Source: a bacterium (GTDB lineage Bacteria > Patescibacteriota > Gracilibacteria > JAUYGZ01). Taken from it: a stretch of DNA of 64,000 nt. Positions 1 to 8,305 of the stretch are shown here, in pieces. Position numbers and translations under genes: made by a program. Positions within the stretch are counted from its first letter, which is position 1. The number at the start of each line of letters is the position of its first letter. The stretch is from positions 1 through 64,000 of the forward strand of contig JAUYGZ010000010.1 in NCBI GenBank assembly GCA_030690415.1, given 5' to 3'. The notes below the pieces were generated by a model. The model was not told the DNA's origin. It saw nothing but the letters and a program-made list of their open reading frames with translations, and ran no database searches.

Positions 1-168
1 CTAATCCCCAATAAAGATAACAGATGAGAGAGACCCCCGGAATGTCCCGCCAAGGCGGGATGCCTTATGAAGAGCAATATGCGACGAGGAACGAGTCGGA
101 TAGTGCCTTCATCCCGTAGAGCGGGACCACTTGGCTAATCCCCAATAATGCTTCGATAGTATACGGAT
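1..168. repeat. Intergenic stretch with short direct repeat and GC hairpins
   Basis: No gene is seen here. A 14-nt direct repeat (CTAATCCCCAATAA) occurs at 1-14 and 135-148. Between the copies lie a hairpin TCCCGCC-AA-GGCGGGA (about 44-59) and a second weaker one, CCCG-N5-CGGG (about 113-125). The outer arms of these two, GTCCCGC and GCGGGAC, can also pair with each other over about 70 nt. This could be a small structured RNA, a terminator region or a dispersed intergenic repeat. The window edge hides any further copies. Confidence 0.35.
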
Positions 169-966
169 TTACTCCCATTTCTCCAACTCTTCCTTCACCC
201 TCGTTTCAACGGCCCCCAAAGCCTCCATGAGAAGGCCTCTTTTAGCCCGATCCGGATTAATTTCACCTCCGAAGTAATCAGACCAGGCTTTTTTCCAGAG
301 TGTGATCCGAGTAGCATACTGCTTATCAATCTCCTTGGCGCGGGTTTTGAGTTCTTGCAAACAAAGCTGAATGGTCATCAGATCCTCATCTCGTTCAGAG
401 TACTGAAAGAGATCTTCCGTCTCAAAAAAACGTAATTCCGAGCTACTCTCTCGCTCTCTCCACCAACATCGAACAAGGGCTTTAAAAACAGATTGCCGAA
501 GTTTCCGTGTCACATTCGCCATTTTCCAAGAGCTCCCAAACTGATCCCGAGCCTCTCCCATCATCTTTTCAAAGGTTTTGTAAGGATGATTGCCCCATTT
601 GTAGCGGGTATTTATCAGGACCGCCTGATGCATCGATTCCATGAGGGCCAAACTCATCCAGAGCGAGATCTGGAAGTTCTCATTCTTAAAATGTGAGTTC
701 AGCAATTTTCTGAAGTCCGCGATACCGGCGTTATTTAATCGGGTCACCTTCACGTACCCTTTTCGGGTTTTGCACTTTTGAAGTATTTTTTCTAGTTCTT
801 CCCGATAGTCCTGATAAGTCTTCCCTGTATCAATAACCTTCCCTGACTTCTCCAATAAAAAGGCTTCAAAGCCTTTGTTCTGCTTGGCGTAGTCTTCAAC
901 CAGGGTTTTCAGTTCAGCCTGATCGAGCGAATCAATGAGCGAGCGGAGATAATTCAGTTTAGGCAT
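169..966 (-). CDS. Hypothetical protein, third gene of the hicBA unit
   Basis: A soluble, charged protein of 265 residues that I do not recognise. It is predicted mostly helical, has no signal peptide or membrane segment, and carries several Trp/Arg-rich patches (around residues 150-180 and 220-235). It starts 6 nt after hicA ends and reads in the same direction, so hicB, hicA and this gene probably share one transcript. Its N-terminal 40 residues (leucine-rich helices followed by a conserved-looking FLLEKSG) recall C-terminal parts of SWIM zinc-finger-associated proteins, but no zinc-binding cysteines are present. Function is unknown; co-transcription with a toxin-antitoxin pair is the only contextual hint. 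Confidence 0.7.
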   Translation of the reverse strand: MPKLNYLRSLIDSLDQAELKTLVEDYAKQNKGFEAFLLEKSGKVIDTGKTYQDYREELEKILQKCKTRKGYVKVTRLNNAGIADFRKLLNSHFKNENFQISLWMSLALMESMHQAVLINTRYKWGNHPYKTFEKMMGEARDQFGSSWKMANVTRKLRQSVFKALVRCWWRERESSSELRFFETEDLFQYSERDEDLMTIQLCLQELKTRAKEIDKQYATRITLWKKAWSDYFGGEINPDRAKRGLLMEALGAVETRVKEELEKWE

Positions 967-972
967 AAAAAA

Positions 973-1194
973 CTAATCCAAGAGACGAATAAACTCTGAT
1001 ATCAGCATTTCAGTGTTTCTAAGCAGCTTTCTTAAAAGCCCCTTCCCGAGCTCCTTATGGTTGGGGATAGTTAAGGCTTTTTTACTCAAATGAAGAAGTC
1101 GAATATGACTTCCCTTTTGTCGAACAACTCTATAGCCGGCCTTTTCAAAAACCTTTATTGCTTGTTGGGCAGATACGATCGGTAATTTTGGCAC
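973..1194 (-). CDS. hicA: HicA-family mRNA interferase toxin
   Basis: A 73-residue protein with the double-stranded-RNA-binding-like fold of HicA toxins. Visible family marks are the N-terminal 'PIVSAQQAIKVFEKAGY' helix, the catalytic-histidine strand KGSHIRL, and the 'TIPNHKELGKGLLRKLLR' segment. HicA cleaves mRNA and is neutralised by HicB. Here the antitoxin gene comes first (10 nt upstream) and a third gene follows 6 nt downstream. The length is slightly over the family norm and all key residues are present, so the toxin looks intact. Confidence 0.9.
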   Translation of the reverse strand: MPKLPIVSAQQAIKVFEKAGYRVVRQKGSHIRLLHLSKKALTIPNHKELGKGLLRKLLRNTEMLISEFIRLLD

Positions 1195-1204
1195 TGAGAA
1201 ACGT

Positions 1205-1453
1205 CTAAAAAGAAACGGAATGAAGAGAGAATTTCTGTGGCTTATAAGTGGTCAATATTTCACGGTTTTCTTTTTCCTCAGCGCATATCTCAATCACTTC
1301 TCGAATATTGGAAAGGGCCTCATCAAGTGTCTTCCCTTGTGAAAAACAGCCTTCGAAAACAGGACATTCAACGATAAAAAAACCATCCTCATCTATTTCA
1401 ACGAGGACAGGAAAAGACTTTCTCTTGAGGTAAGCAGTGGCCCTTTTTATCAT
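1205..1453 (-). CDS. hicB: HicB-family antitoxin
   Basis: An 82-residue protein carrying the partial-RNase-H-fold HicB domain: 'FPVLVEIDEDGFFIVECPVFEGCFSQG' followed by the 'LDEALSNIREVIE' helix. It should bind and inhibit the HicA protein encoded 10 nt downstream. There is no C-terminal ribbon-helix-helix or HTH DNA-binding domain, so it is a short antitoxin and may not autoregulate the operon directly. Antitoxin-first order is one of the two orders found in hic loci. Confidence 0.88.
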   Translation of the reverse strand: MIKRATAYLKRKSFPVLVEIDEDGFFIVECPVFEGCFSQGKTLDEALSNIREVIEICAEEKENREILTTYKPQKFSLHSVSF

Positions 1454-1535
1454 AACAGAATGCTGTTAATAACACCCTAACAATACTCTGAATGGGTCTT
1501 AGTACAAGAGTTTTTTATCTCAATTGAGGCATTCT

Positions 1536-1871
1536 TCAAAACCTTGCCTTCGAATGCTTGAGTAAAAAGTGGCTCAAAATCGTTCGGATAATCACAATAA
1601 CCAATATTTGAAGCAGAGCGGTGAGATCTGAAAGGAAGGCTATCTTCACCAGATCCGCTACGATGAAGAGATCAAGCGCGAGGATGATCCTGTGAGTAAA
1701 ATGACCGCGAAGATCGTGATAGTCTCGATCTTTCAGGGCATAATTTCCTTTCACTTTTGGAGTCCTAAAAAACATCTTCAACATGCTGATCCCCGCGAAC
1801 AGGACAACGACCAGAGCGATCATATCAAAGACCAATGCGACGAGCTCAAAAAATTGGATGATGGATTGCAT
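1536..1871 (-). CDS. DUF1622 family membrane protein
   Basis: An approximately 111-residue protein with three hydrophobic segments (about residues 10-32, 60-80 and 83-103). The central 'RIILALDLFIVADLVKIAF' and 'LVIVIIRTILSHFL' stretches are the usual DUF1622 signature. A longer frame exists from a TTG at 1889, but the ATG at 1871 places the first helix at the usual distance from the N-terminus. It stands alone between a hypothetical gene and hicB. No biochemical role is established for the family. Confidence 0.8.
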   Translation of the reverse strand: MQSIIQFFELVALVFDMIALVVVLFAGISMLKMFFRTPKVKGNYALKDRDYHDLRGHFTHRIILALDLFIVADLVKIAFLSDLTALLQILVIVIIRTILSHFLLKHSKARF

Positions 1872-1950
1872 AGAAAAAAAATATGGCAAGTACCATCATA
1901 GCATAATGGTTTTTCAGATTTGAGAAAGAGCTAAGAAGCAGAAACATGAA

Positions 1951-2727
1951 TTATTTCGATTTCTTGATTCTTCCGCTCGTACTCGTGGATGTTCCAGTAG
2001 GTTTAGGAAGTCTACCACTCGTACCTGGGGTCGAAGCTGCGGGAAGAGAACGCTCTGAAGGCACAGTTGGCTTCTTTGCTTCTAGCTCTGCACGCTTTTT
2101 TTTGAGGACTTGTTTTCGCAGCACCCCAAGAGCTAATTTAGCTGGTTCCTTATTCTCTTCAAGCGCCTTCTTCCATGTCATGGGGCCGGACCAAATCCCA
2201 CCCATGATCTTGGGACGTGCCTTTCTGAGTGCTTTATCTATTCTTTGTTGAGTTAGTTTTCCTATTTCCTCACGAGAAAGTGCTTCCAGAAGAAGTGAGC
2301 GCACATATTGTAGCTTTTTATCGAGTTTCAAAACTGTGGTCAGCGGGTCTAGCTTACGGGAAGCCATCTCATTAAGAGTCGACAGGTGCGCATTAATCAA
2401 ATCGGTATTTTGATGAGGATATGCCTCTTTCAGATCGCTTAGGTCATTTCTGATTTTTTCAAAAAGTTTAACAAGTCCTGAAATCTCTTCAGGCGTTGCG
2501 GTTTCAATAGAGCGATCACATAGAGTTGCGAAAGCACTTTTCATGTCCTCTCTTATTATCTCGATAAACTGAAAAAACTCATCTGTAGGTCTCTCAGGTG
2601 CTTGTTGGCCATTAGTTTCCAGAAACATATCATAACTATCATCAGAATGATGATTTGAGAGAGTGGCTCTTGTCACAATGTCCGGACGAGTGTCAGTCGT
2701 AGAGTGTTGTTTTCCAGTCAGATTCAT
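1951..2727 (-). CDS. Hypothetical protein with disordered C-terminal tail
   Basis: A 258-residue protein that I do not recognise. Residues about 45-190 are predicted helical and coiled-coil-like. Residues about 195-258 are low-complexity Ser/Thr/Pro/Gly/Lys sequence ending in a basic tail. There is no signal peptide or transmembrane segment. A convincing promoter lies just upstream (2759-2786), which supports the ATG at 2727. The architecture (helical core plus acidic or basic disordered tail) is similar in style to the unknown gene at 30996-31571, although I see no clear sequence homology. Confidence 0.65.
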   Translation of the reverse strand: MNLTGKQHSTTDTRPDIVTRATLSNHHSDDSYDMFLETNGQQAPERPTDEFFQFIEIIREDMKSAFATLCDRSIETATPEEISGLVKLFEKIRNDLSDLKEAYPHQNTDLINAHLSTLNEMASRKLDPLTTVLKLDKKLQYVRSLLLEALSREEIGKLTQQRIDKALRKARPKIMGGIWSGPMTWKKALEENKEPAKLALGVLRKQVLKKKRAELEAKKPTVPSERSLPAASTPGTSGRLPKPTGTSTSTSGRIKKSK

Positions 2728-2758
2728 AAAAATCTAATATTATATTTTTTGCGCACCC

Positions 2759-2786
2759 ATTGTATTAAAAAAACCTCAAAAGTCAA
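2759..2786 (-). promoter_or_regulatory. Sigma-70-like promoter for the 258-aa gene
   Basis: On the minus strand, TTGACT (2786-2781) and TACAAT (2764-2759) are separated by 16 nt. Transcription would start near 2752, giving a leader of about 25 nt before the ATG at 2727, with no Shine-Dalgarno sequence. Confidence 0.6.
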
Positions 2787-2937
2787 CACAAAATGTTCAT
2801 ATATTCATAGCATTCATGTCGAAAGACTTCAACAACAAACCGTATTTAATCCTATTAACAAGGCCGGATTCCAATTCTTTTGCTGAAGCCTCGGAAAGCG
2901 ATTAGAGTGAATTCAGGATCATTCTTTATTCCCTCAT

Positions 2938-4245
2938 ATGACCAACGAAAACAACCCTTTCGAGAGTGCGCAGGAGCTGATCAGAAGCGCGGCACATAAG
3001 TTAAACATCGAAAATTCACTGCTTGAGCAGCTTTTAGAGCCCATGCGAATTCTTGAGGTCAATATTCCGGTTCGGATGAATGACGGAACAACACAGGTCT
3101 TCAAAGGGTTCAGATCGCAGCATAACGACGCAAGAGGTCCTATGAAGGGGGGGATTCGATTCCATCCCGGAGTGACACGAGACGAAGTGGTTGCCTTGTC
3201 GATGTGGATGACCATGAAGTGTGCGACGGTAAATATCCCTCTTGGAGGGGCCAAAGGAGGCATTATTGTAAACCCCAAAGAACTTACGGAAGGGGCTATT
3301 GAGAGGCTATCCAGAGGCTATATTCGGGGTATTTACAAATACCTTGGTCCGACTCAGGACGTTCCGGCACCGGATGTATATACGACACCCCAGATTATGG
3401 CCTGGATGCTCGACGAATACGAAGTCCTGGTGGGAGGAAAAGAGCCCGGGATGATTACCGGGAAGCCGCTGGAAGTAGGTGGAGCCGCGGGAAGGGCATC
3501 GGCCACGGCACAGGGTGGATTTTACTGCATCGAAAAGCTCATTGAAAAGATGAAGCTAAATCGGATGGATACCACGGTCGCCATTCAGGGCTTCGGCAAC
3601 GCCGGTTCTATCATGGCCAAGCTTCTTCACGATGCCGGTTATCGTGTCATTGCCGTGAGCGATTCAAAGGGCGGAGTTTTCCGCAGTCAGGGGATTGATC
3701 CTACGAGAGCACTGGATGTGAAAGCCCAGTCAGCCCACCTAGCCTGCTACGAAGAAGGAAAGGTTTGCGATATCAGCAAGATCAAACAGACCAAAGAGTA
3801 CAAGCCGATCAGCAATGACGAAATTCTCGAGTTAGAAGTCGATATTCTTGTCCCGGCAGCTTTGGAAAACGTTATTACCGGAAAGAATGCTAAGAAAATA
3901 AAAGCGAAAGCCATTGTTGAGTTGGCTAATGGCCCGACCACTCCTGATGCTGACAAGGAGCTTGCGAAGAAGGGGATTATTGTGGTTCCGGATATTCTCG
4001 CAAATGCGGGTGGAGTCACCGTGAGCTACTTCGAACAGGTTCAGAACGCCTATAATTACTATTGGGAGGAGGAAGAAACGTTTCAGAAGCTGAAAAAAAT
4101 CATGGACGAGTCCTTCGCGACGGTTTGGGAGACGAAGGAGAAAGAGCAGGTTGATATGAGAACAGCCGCCTATATGGTAGCTATTAAGCGTGTTTCTGAC
4201 GCCATGCGACTCAGGGGGAGAGCGAAACGATTCGTCCAGGACTAG
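2938..4245 (+). CDS. gdhA: Glutamate dehydrogenase (Glu/Leu/Phe/Val family)
   Basis: A full-length 435-residue amino-acid dehydrogenase that interconverts glutamate with 2-oxoglutarate and ammonia. The N-terminal substrate domain contains GPMKGGIRFHP and the catalytic-lysine motif PLGGAKGGI. The C-terminal Rossmann domain has the dinucleotide fingerprint GFGNAG near residue 220. The 'KPLEVGGAAGR' loop and length fit the hexameric NAD(P) glutamate dehydrogenases rather than the shorter leucine or phenylalanine enzymes. The ATG follows 'ATTCCCTCAT' with no Shine-Dalgarno sequence. A weak promoter, TTGCTG-N17-TAGAGT (2880-2908), precedes it. A strong hairpin follows the stop. Confidence 0.93.
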   Translation: MTNENNPFESAQELIRSAAHKLNIENSLLEQLLEPMRILEVNIPVRMNDGTTQVFKGFRSQHNDARGPMKGGIRFHPGVTRDEVVALSMWMTMKCATVNIPLGGAKGGIIVNPKELTEGAIERLSRGYIRGIYKYLGPTQDVPAPDVYTTPQIMAWMLDEYEVLVGGKEPGMITGKPLEVGGAAGRASATAQGGFYCIEKLIEKMKLNRMDTTVAIQGFGNAGSIMAKLLHDAGYRVIAVSDSKGGVFRSQGIDPTRALDVKAQSAHLACYEEGKVCDISKIKQTKEYKPISNDEILELEVDILVPAALENVITGKNAKKIKAKAIVELANGPTTPDADKELAKKGIIVVPDILANAGGVTVSYFEQVQNAYNYYWEEEETFQKLKKIMDESFATVWETKEKEQVDMRTAAYMVAIKRVSDAMRLRGRAKRFVQD

Positions 4246-4255
4246 CCCTCCAGAC

Positions 4256-4310
4256 TTGACATTCAAGGGTATTCCATTAAACTCTTAGCACTTCACTAAG
4301 AGTTTATTTT
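4256..4310 (+). promoter_or_regulatory. Inverted repeat between gdhA and the SUF operon: terminator and/or Rrf2 operator
   Basis: A perfect 10-bp stem AAACTCTTAG (4279-4288) and CTAAGAGTTT (4296-4305), with a 7-nt loop, is followed by ATTTT, so it can act as the gdhA terminator. Just upstream, TTGACA (4256-4261) and TAAACT (4278-4283) with a 16-nt spacer could form the SUF promoter. In that case the inverted repeat would cover the -10 and start site, as expected for an operator of the regulator encoded 6 nt downstream. The sequence does not decide between the two roles. Confidence 0.55.
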
Positions 4311-4315
4311 GCCCT

Positions 4316-4738
4316 ATGCTCAGCGCTTCCAGAAAAGTCGACTACGGGATTATGCTCATGGCGAGCCTGCCTGAAATGGGAGACCAAGATTACCGATCCC
4401 TCAAGGAAATTGCGGATGAACGTCACTTGTCGGCAGGTTTTCTGAGTCAGGTCATGATGCCCTTGAAAAAGGCGGGCCTGGTGCTGGCAAGAGAGGGGGT
4501 ATATGGAGGATATCAGCTCGCGAAACCGAGTACAAAAATTACTCTTTCAGAGATTTACGAGGCTATTGAAGGACCTCTGGCGCTGACAAATTGCCAAAAT
4601 GGAGCCAATAAGTGTGCCTGTGAAAGTGTTTGTTCAACCAAGATGGTTTGGTCAGATCTTCAGACATTAATGAACAATTATTTAGAACAGAGAACATTGG
4701 CCCAGTTTCGGGACCGGTCACTTATTCCCATTTTATGA
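4316..4738 (+). CDS. Rrf2-family Fe-S-responsive transcriptional regulator of the SUF operon
   Basis: A 140-residue winged-helix regulator of the IscR/SufR type. The HTH is in residues about 25-55, with the wing at 'VYGGYQLAKP'. The cluster loop C-x6-C-x-C-x3-C follows at about residues 93-107, which supplies enough cysteines to bind an Fe-S cluster, although the spacing differs from IscR of E. coli. It is the first gene of the operon, and its stop overlaps the sufC start (ATGA). By analogy it should sense Fe-S status and control the operon; a palindrome sits in its upstream region. Confidence 0.9.
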   Translation: MLSASRKVDYGIMLMASLPEMGDQDYRSLKEIADERHLSAGFLSQVMMPLKKAGLVLAREGVYGGYQLAKPSTKITLSEIYEAIEGPLALTNCQNGANKCACESVCSTKMVWSDLQTLMNNYLEQRTLAQFRDRSLIPIL

Positions 4739-5553
4739 AAAAGCCATTACTTCAGATCACAAACCTTCACGTTCAGGTTGAAGACAAAGAAATCATTAAG
4801 GGAATCTCCCTCGATCTTCAGCCCGGCAGGATTACCGCTCTGATGGGCCCTAATGGTTCCGGAAAGAGTACGCTTTCCTATGCTCTCAGTGGACATCCGC
4901 GTTACAAGATCACTCAAGGGAGCATTCTCCTGGACGGAGAAGATATCACTGATTTAGGGCCTGATATCAGGTCTCAGAAAGGACTCTTTCTTTCTTTTCA
5001 GTACCCCCAGAGTATTCCGGGAGTCTCCCTCTCCAACTTTCTTCGTGCAGCCTACAACGCTGTGAAGAAGGAGGAAATACGGGTTTTTGACTTTCAAAAA
5101 ATGCTTCGTGAAAAGGCTGAACAGCTGGATGTGCCAGCGGATTTTTTAAAACGCTTCGTCAACGAGGGATTCTCAGGGGGAGAGAAAAAGAAAGTGGAAA
5201 TCCTTCAGGCCCTTGTCCTGGAGCCAAAGGTCATCATCATGGATGAAACAGATTCGGGTCTGGACGTAGATGCTCTGAAGCTGGTGGCGGAGGGAGCTAG
5301 GAAATTACTGACACCGAATTCGGCGATCCTCTTGATCACCCATTATTCCCACATTCTCAATTATCTTAGCCCTGATGTGGTAACGGTTCTAAAAAAAGGA
5401 GAAATTGTCGCGACCGGTGGAGCCGAATTGGCCCAAGAGATAGAGGCAAAGGGATTTGATGGTTTCGGAGGAATGGAGCAAGACAAACCTAAGAGCAGCT
5501 TGATATCAAGTAAAGAAAAGAAAAAGAAAAGCTTGCTTCAGGTTTTAGATTAA
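4735..5553 (+). CDS. sufC: SUF Fe-S assembly ATPase SufC
   Basis: An ABC-type ATPase of 272 residues that drives Fe-S cluster assembly on the SufB-SufD scaffold. Walker A is GPNGSGKST, the signature is FSGGEKKKVEILQAL, and Walker B is VIIMDETDSGLD, the latter two in the SufC-specific form. The ATG at 4735 overlaps the regulator's TGA; a longer frame from 4630 would overlap that gene by about 100 nt and is unlikely. The C-terminal 20 residues are an unusual Lys/Ser-rich tail beyond the normal SufC end. Confidence 0.96.
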   Translation: MKKPLLQITNLHVQVEDKEIIKGISLDLQPGRITALMGPNGSGKSTLSYALSGHPRYKITQGSILLDGEDITDLGPDIRSQKGLFLSFQYPQSIPGVSLSNFLRAAYNAVKKEEIRVFDFQKMLREKAEQLDVPADFLKRFVNEGFSGGEKKKVEILQALVLEPKVIIMDETDSGLDVDALKLVAEGARKLLTPNSAILLITHYSHILNYLSPDVVTVLKKGEIVATGGAELAQEIEAKGFDGFGGMEQDKPKSSLISSKEKKKKSLLQVLD

Positions 5554-5569
5554 GCCTTTTTCAACCCCA

Positions 5570-6991
5570 ATGGCCACCACCACTGAAGACACACCGATCA
5601 AGGCGTTTCAGGACATCGATCGTTCCCGTTTTGACGACCGGAACGAGGAGCGTTCTGTCAGGCCGGCTCAGCTGGGACTCACTGAAGAAGTCGTTCGGTT
5701 GATTTCTCTCGAAAAGAACGAACCGGATTGGTTGCTCGAAAAACGTCTACAGTCGTTCGAAGCATACCAAAACATGCCAATGCCAAGCTTCGGACCTGCT
5801 CTGGATGGTTTGGATTTGGAGCAGATCTGCTATTACCGAAAAGCCGACGAGCAAGGAAATGCAAAATCATGGGAAGAGGTTCCAGAGGATGTGAAAAGCA
5901 CTTTCGAGAAGCTGGGCATCCCTGAGGCCGAGAGAGCACTGCTCGCGGGAGTGGGAGCACAGTATGAATCCGAAAACGTCTATCATCGCCTCAAGGATGA
6001 GTGGACTGCACTTGGGGTCATCTTCGAAGACATGGATGTGGCGGTTCAACAGTATCCCGAGATTGTTCGGGAATACTTTATGACCCGCTGTGTTCCCATT
6101 CGTGACCACAAGTTTGCGGCTTTGCACGGAGCTGTCTGGAGCGGAGGGACCTTTCTCTACATCCCCAAGGGGGTGGAAGTAACGCTTCCTTTGCAGGCTT
6201 ACTTCAGGATGAACGCTCCCCGTGGAGGGCAGTTTGAACATACTCTGATTATTATCGAAGAAGGCGCGCAAGCCCACTACATTGAAGGCTGTAGCGCTCC
6301 TCAGTATGGGATGAGTTCACTGCATGCCGGATGCGTTGAAGTCTTTGTTAAAAAAGGAGCACGGTTCAGATATTCCTCAGTGGAAAACTGGAGTAAAAAC
6401 ACCTACAACCTCAACACCAAAAGGGCAATCGTGGATGAAGACGGAATCATGGAATGGGTTGGGGGAAATCTCGGATCAGGGGTGACCATGCTCTATCCCT
6501 GCACGATTTTGAAAGGTGATCGATCACGGGCGGATCATCTCTCGATTGCCTTCGCGGGAGAGGGGCAGTATCAGGACACCGGCGCGAAGGTGATTCACAT
6601 GGGGAAGGAAACCAAGTCAAACGTTCTGGCGAAAGGTGTGAGCAAAGATGGTGGCACCTCCAATTATCGGGGCCTTCTCAGAATTTTTCCGCAGGCAACA
6701 AACTCGCAAGCTTCCGTCAACTGTGACAGCCTCATTCTCGATCAACGCTCTATCTCCTGCGCGGATCCCGTGATGGAAATCCATACCGAATCAGCTGAGG
6801 TATCTCACGAAGCTAAAGTCGGCTCCATCGGAGAGGATGAACTGTTCTACCTCATGAGTCGCGGAATTTCCGAACAAAATGCCATGGCTATGATTGTTCA
6901 GGGATTTATAGAGCCGATTGTAAAAGAATTACCACTGGAGTATGCGGTGGAGCTCAATCGTCTGATTGAGTTGGAGATGGAAGGAGCTTAA
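5570..6991 (+). CDS. sufB: SUF scaffold protein SufB
   Basis: A 473-residue SufB, the scaffold subunit on which nascent Fe-S clusters are built with SufC and SufD. The central beta-helix region contains 'GQFEHTLIIIEEGAQAHYIEGCSAP', and the C-terminal part carries the conserved 'SCADPVMEIHTESAEVSHEAKVG' and 'YLMSRGISE' motifs. The length matches the family. The ATG follows a pyrimidine-rich sequence (CCTTTTTCAACCCCA) with no Shine-Dalgarno. sufD begins at the very next base after its stop. Confidence 0.96.
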   Translation: MATTTEDTPIKAFQDIDRSRFDDRNEERSVRPAQLGLTEEVVRLISLEKNEPDWLLEKRLQSFEAYQNMPMPSFGPALDGLDLEQICYYRKADEQGNAKSWEEVPEDVKSTFEKLGIPEAERALLAGVGAQYESENVYHRLKDEWTALGVIFEDMDVAVQQYPEIVREYFMTRCVPIRDHKFAALHGAVWSGGTFLYIPKGVEVTLPLQAYFRMNAPRGGQFEHTLIIIEEGAQAHYIEGCSAPQYGMSSLHAGCVEVFVKKGARFRYSSVENWSKNTYNLNTKRAIVDEDGIMEWVGGNLGSGVTMLYPCTILKGDRSRADHLSIAFAGEGQYQDTGAKVIHMGKETKSNVLAKGVSKDGGTSNYRGLLRIFPQATNSQASVNCDSLILDQRSISCADPVMEIHTESAEVSHEAKVGSIGEDELFYLMSRGISEQNAMAMIVQGFIEPIVKELPLEYAVELNRLIELEMEGA

Positions 6992-8305
6992 ATGACAGCC
7001 GTGTTAACCAATGACATGATCAAGCTATCAACCATAACGATAAATGATATTGATGCTCGAGGGAAGCTCACTCATGAACCCCGTTGGATGCGCCAAGCCC
7101 GGATGAAGGCCTGGCAAGATTTTCAGGCTCTGGAGTATCCCAACTGGAAAAAAACAAAAACACCTTCCATTGATTTGGAAAAGCAGCTCAAGCTGGAGTT
7201 CCCATCAGGAGAGACGAAACCCATCAGGATTGAAAAAAAACCACCGGCTGGTTCATCGGGAAAAATAACACTGAAAGATGGGAGGGTCTGGAGGGTTTCG
7301 CTCAAGCCTGAGCTCGCTTATCAGGGTGTTATTTTTTGCGACATGCAGACTGCGGTGCTCGAGAGGGCTGATCTTTTGGAACAATACTTCAAAGATTCTT
7401 CATGGGGAATTCACGACAAGCTGACCGCTCTTCACAAAGCACTCTGGACCAATGGCTACTTTTTGTTCATTCCAAAAGACCTTCAGGTTGACGAGCCCTT
7501 TCAGGTTCAGGTTATCCAGTCGAGGTTCAGTATCTGTGATCGCAATCTAGTGATCCTCGAGCCTGGGTCATCAGTGCGACTGGAAGAAGTTTTTGAATCA
7601 GATCAGAAAAGCAATGAAGTTCTGGTCTGCGCAAATACCACTCAAATCATCTCGGAGGAAGCCAGTCGACTGGATTATCGCAGTACTCAAAACTGGGGAG
7701 CGCACGTTGCGGACCTGAGTTATCGAAGGATGATGGCTGCTCAGAATGCTCATATCAAATCACTCTTCACCCTCCTGGGTGCAAAAAGTGGCAGGACGGT
7801 TGTTACGGGACTTTCAGCAGCACCGGGAGCAAGTATTGAACACAATGGTATTCTGGGGGGAGGAGATCAACAGCGCTTCAAAATCATCGCGGAGATGGAG
7901 CATTCCGGTAAAAATACGGAGGGGATGATGAAGTACAAGGGGATCCTGAAAGACAAATCCTATTCTTACCTCGACGGGTGTATTCGGGTTGGACAGGATG
8001 CTTCTAAAGCCCATTCACGACTCGAGGAACATACCCTCCTTTTGAGCGAAAAAGCGAGGTGTGACGCGCTTCCGGCTCTCGATATTAAGACCGATGATGT
8101 CCAGGTCTCTCATTCGGCTTCCGTGAGGAAAGCTGATCGGGAAAAGATTTTTTACCTCATGAGCAGGGGGCTATCAGAGGAGCTTGCAACCAACCTTCTT
8201 GTCCAGGGGTTCTTTGAAGATTTGCTCGAGAAGGCACCAAGCCAGAGCTGGTACGAGAGTACGAAGGCATTGATCGAATCAAAACTTTTTGAGACCAAAA
8301 TATGA
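6992..8305 (+). CDS. sufD: SUF scaffold protein SufD
   Basis: A 437-residue SufD, paralogue of SufB and partner in the SufBC2D complex. Shared SufB/SufD features are visible: 'LTALHKALWTNGYFLFIPKDL', 'SRTVVTG' style beta-helix repeats, and the C-terminal 'DDVQVSHSASVRKADREKIFYLMSRGLSEE'. It starts immediately after the sufB stop and overlaps sufS by 4 nt (ATGA), so the operon is translationally coupled. An alternative ATG nine codons in would remove a poorly conserved leader. Confidence 0.94.
   Translation: MTAVLTNDMIKLSTITINDIDARGKLTHEPRWMRQARMKAWQDFQALEYPNWKKTKTPSIDLEKQLKLEFPSGETKPIRIEKKPPAGSSGKITLKDGRVWRVSLKPELAYQGVIFCDMQTAVLERADLLEQYFKDSSWGIHDKLTALHKALWTNGYFLFIPKDLQVDEPFQVQVIQSRFSICDRNLVILEPGSSVRLEEVFESDQKSNEVLVCANTTQIISEEASRLDYRSTQNWGAHVADLSYRRMMAAQNAHIKSLFTLLGAKSGRTVVTGLSAAPGASIEHNGILGGGDQQRFKIIAEMEHSGKNTEGMMKYKGILKDKSYSYLDGCIRVGQDASKAHSRLEEHTLLLSEKARCDALPALDIKTDDVQVSHSASVRKADREKIFYLMSRGLSEELATNLLVQGFFEDLLEKAPSQSWYESTKALIESKLFETKI

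Noticed and set aside
4630-4734. N-terminal extension of SufC from 4630
   Set aside because: It overlaps the Rrf2 gene in another frame and is not SufC-like; the ATG at 4735 overlaps the previous stop in the usual coupled way.
8302-8305. Possible UGA=Gly code (Gracilibacteria/Absconditabacteria type)
   Set aside because: TGA serves as stop in many genes here, including ATGA stop-start overlaps in the suf and trp operons, and the proteins end at the expected family lengths.
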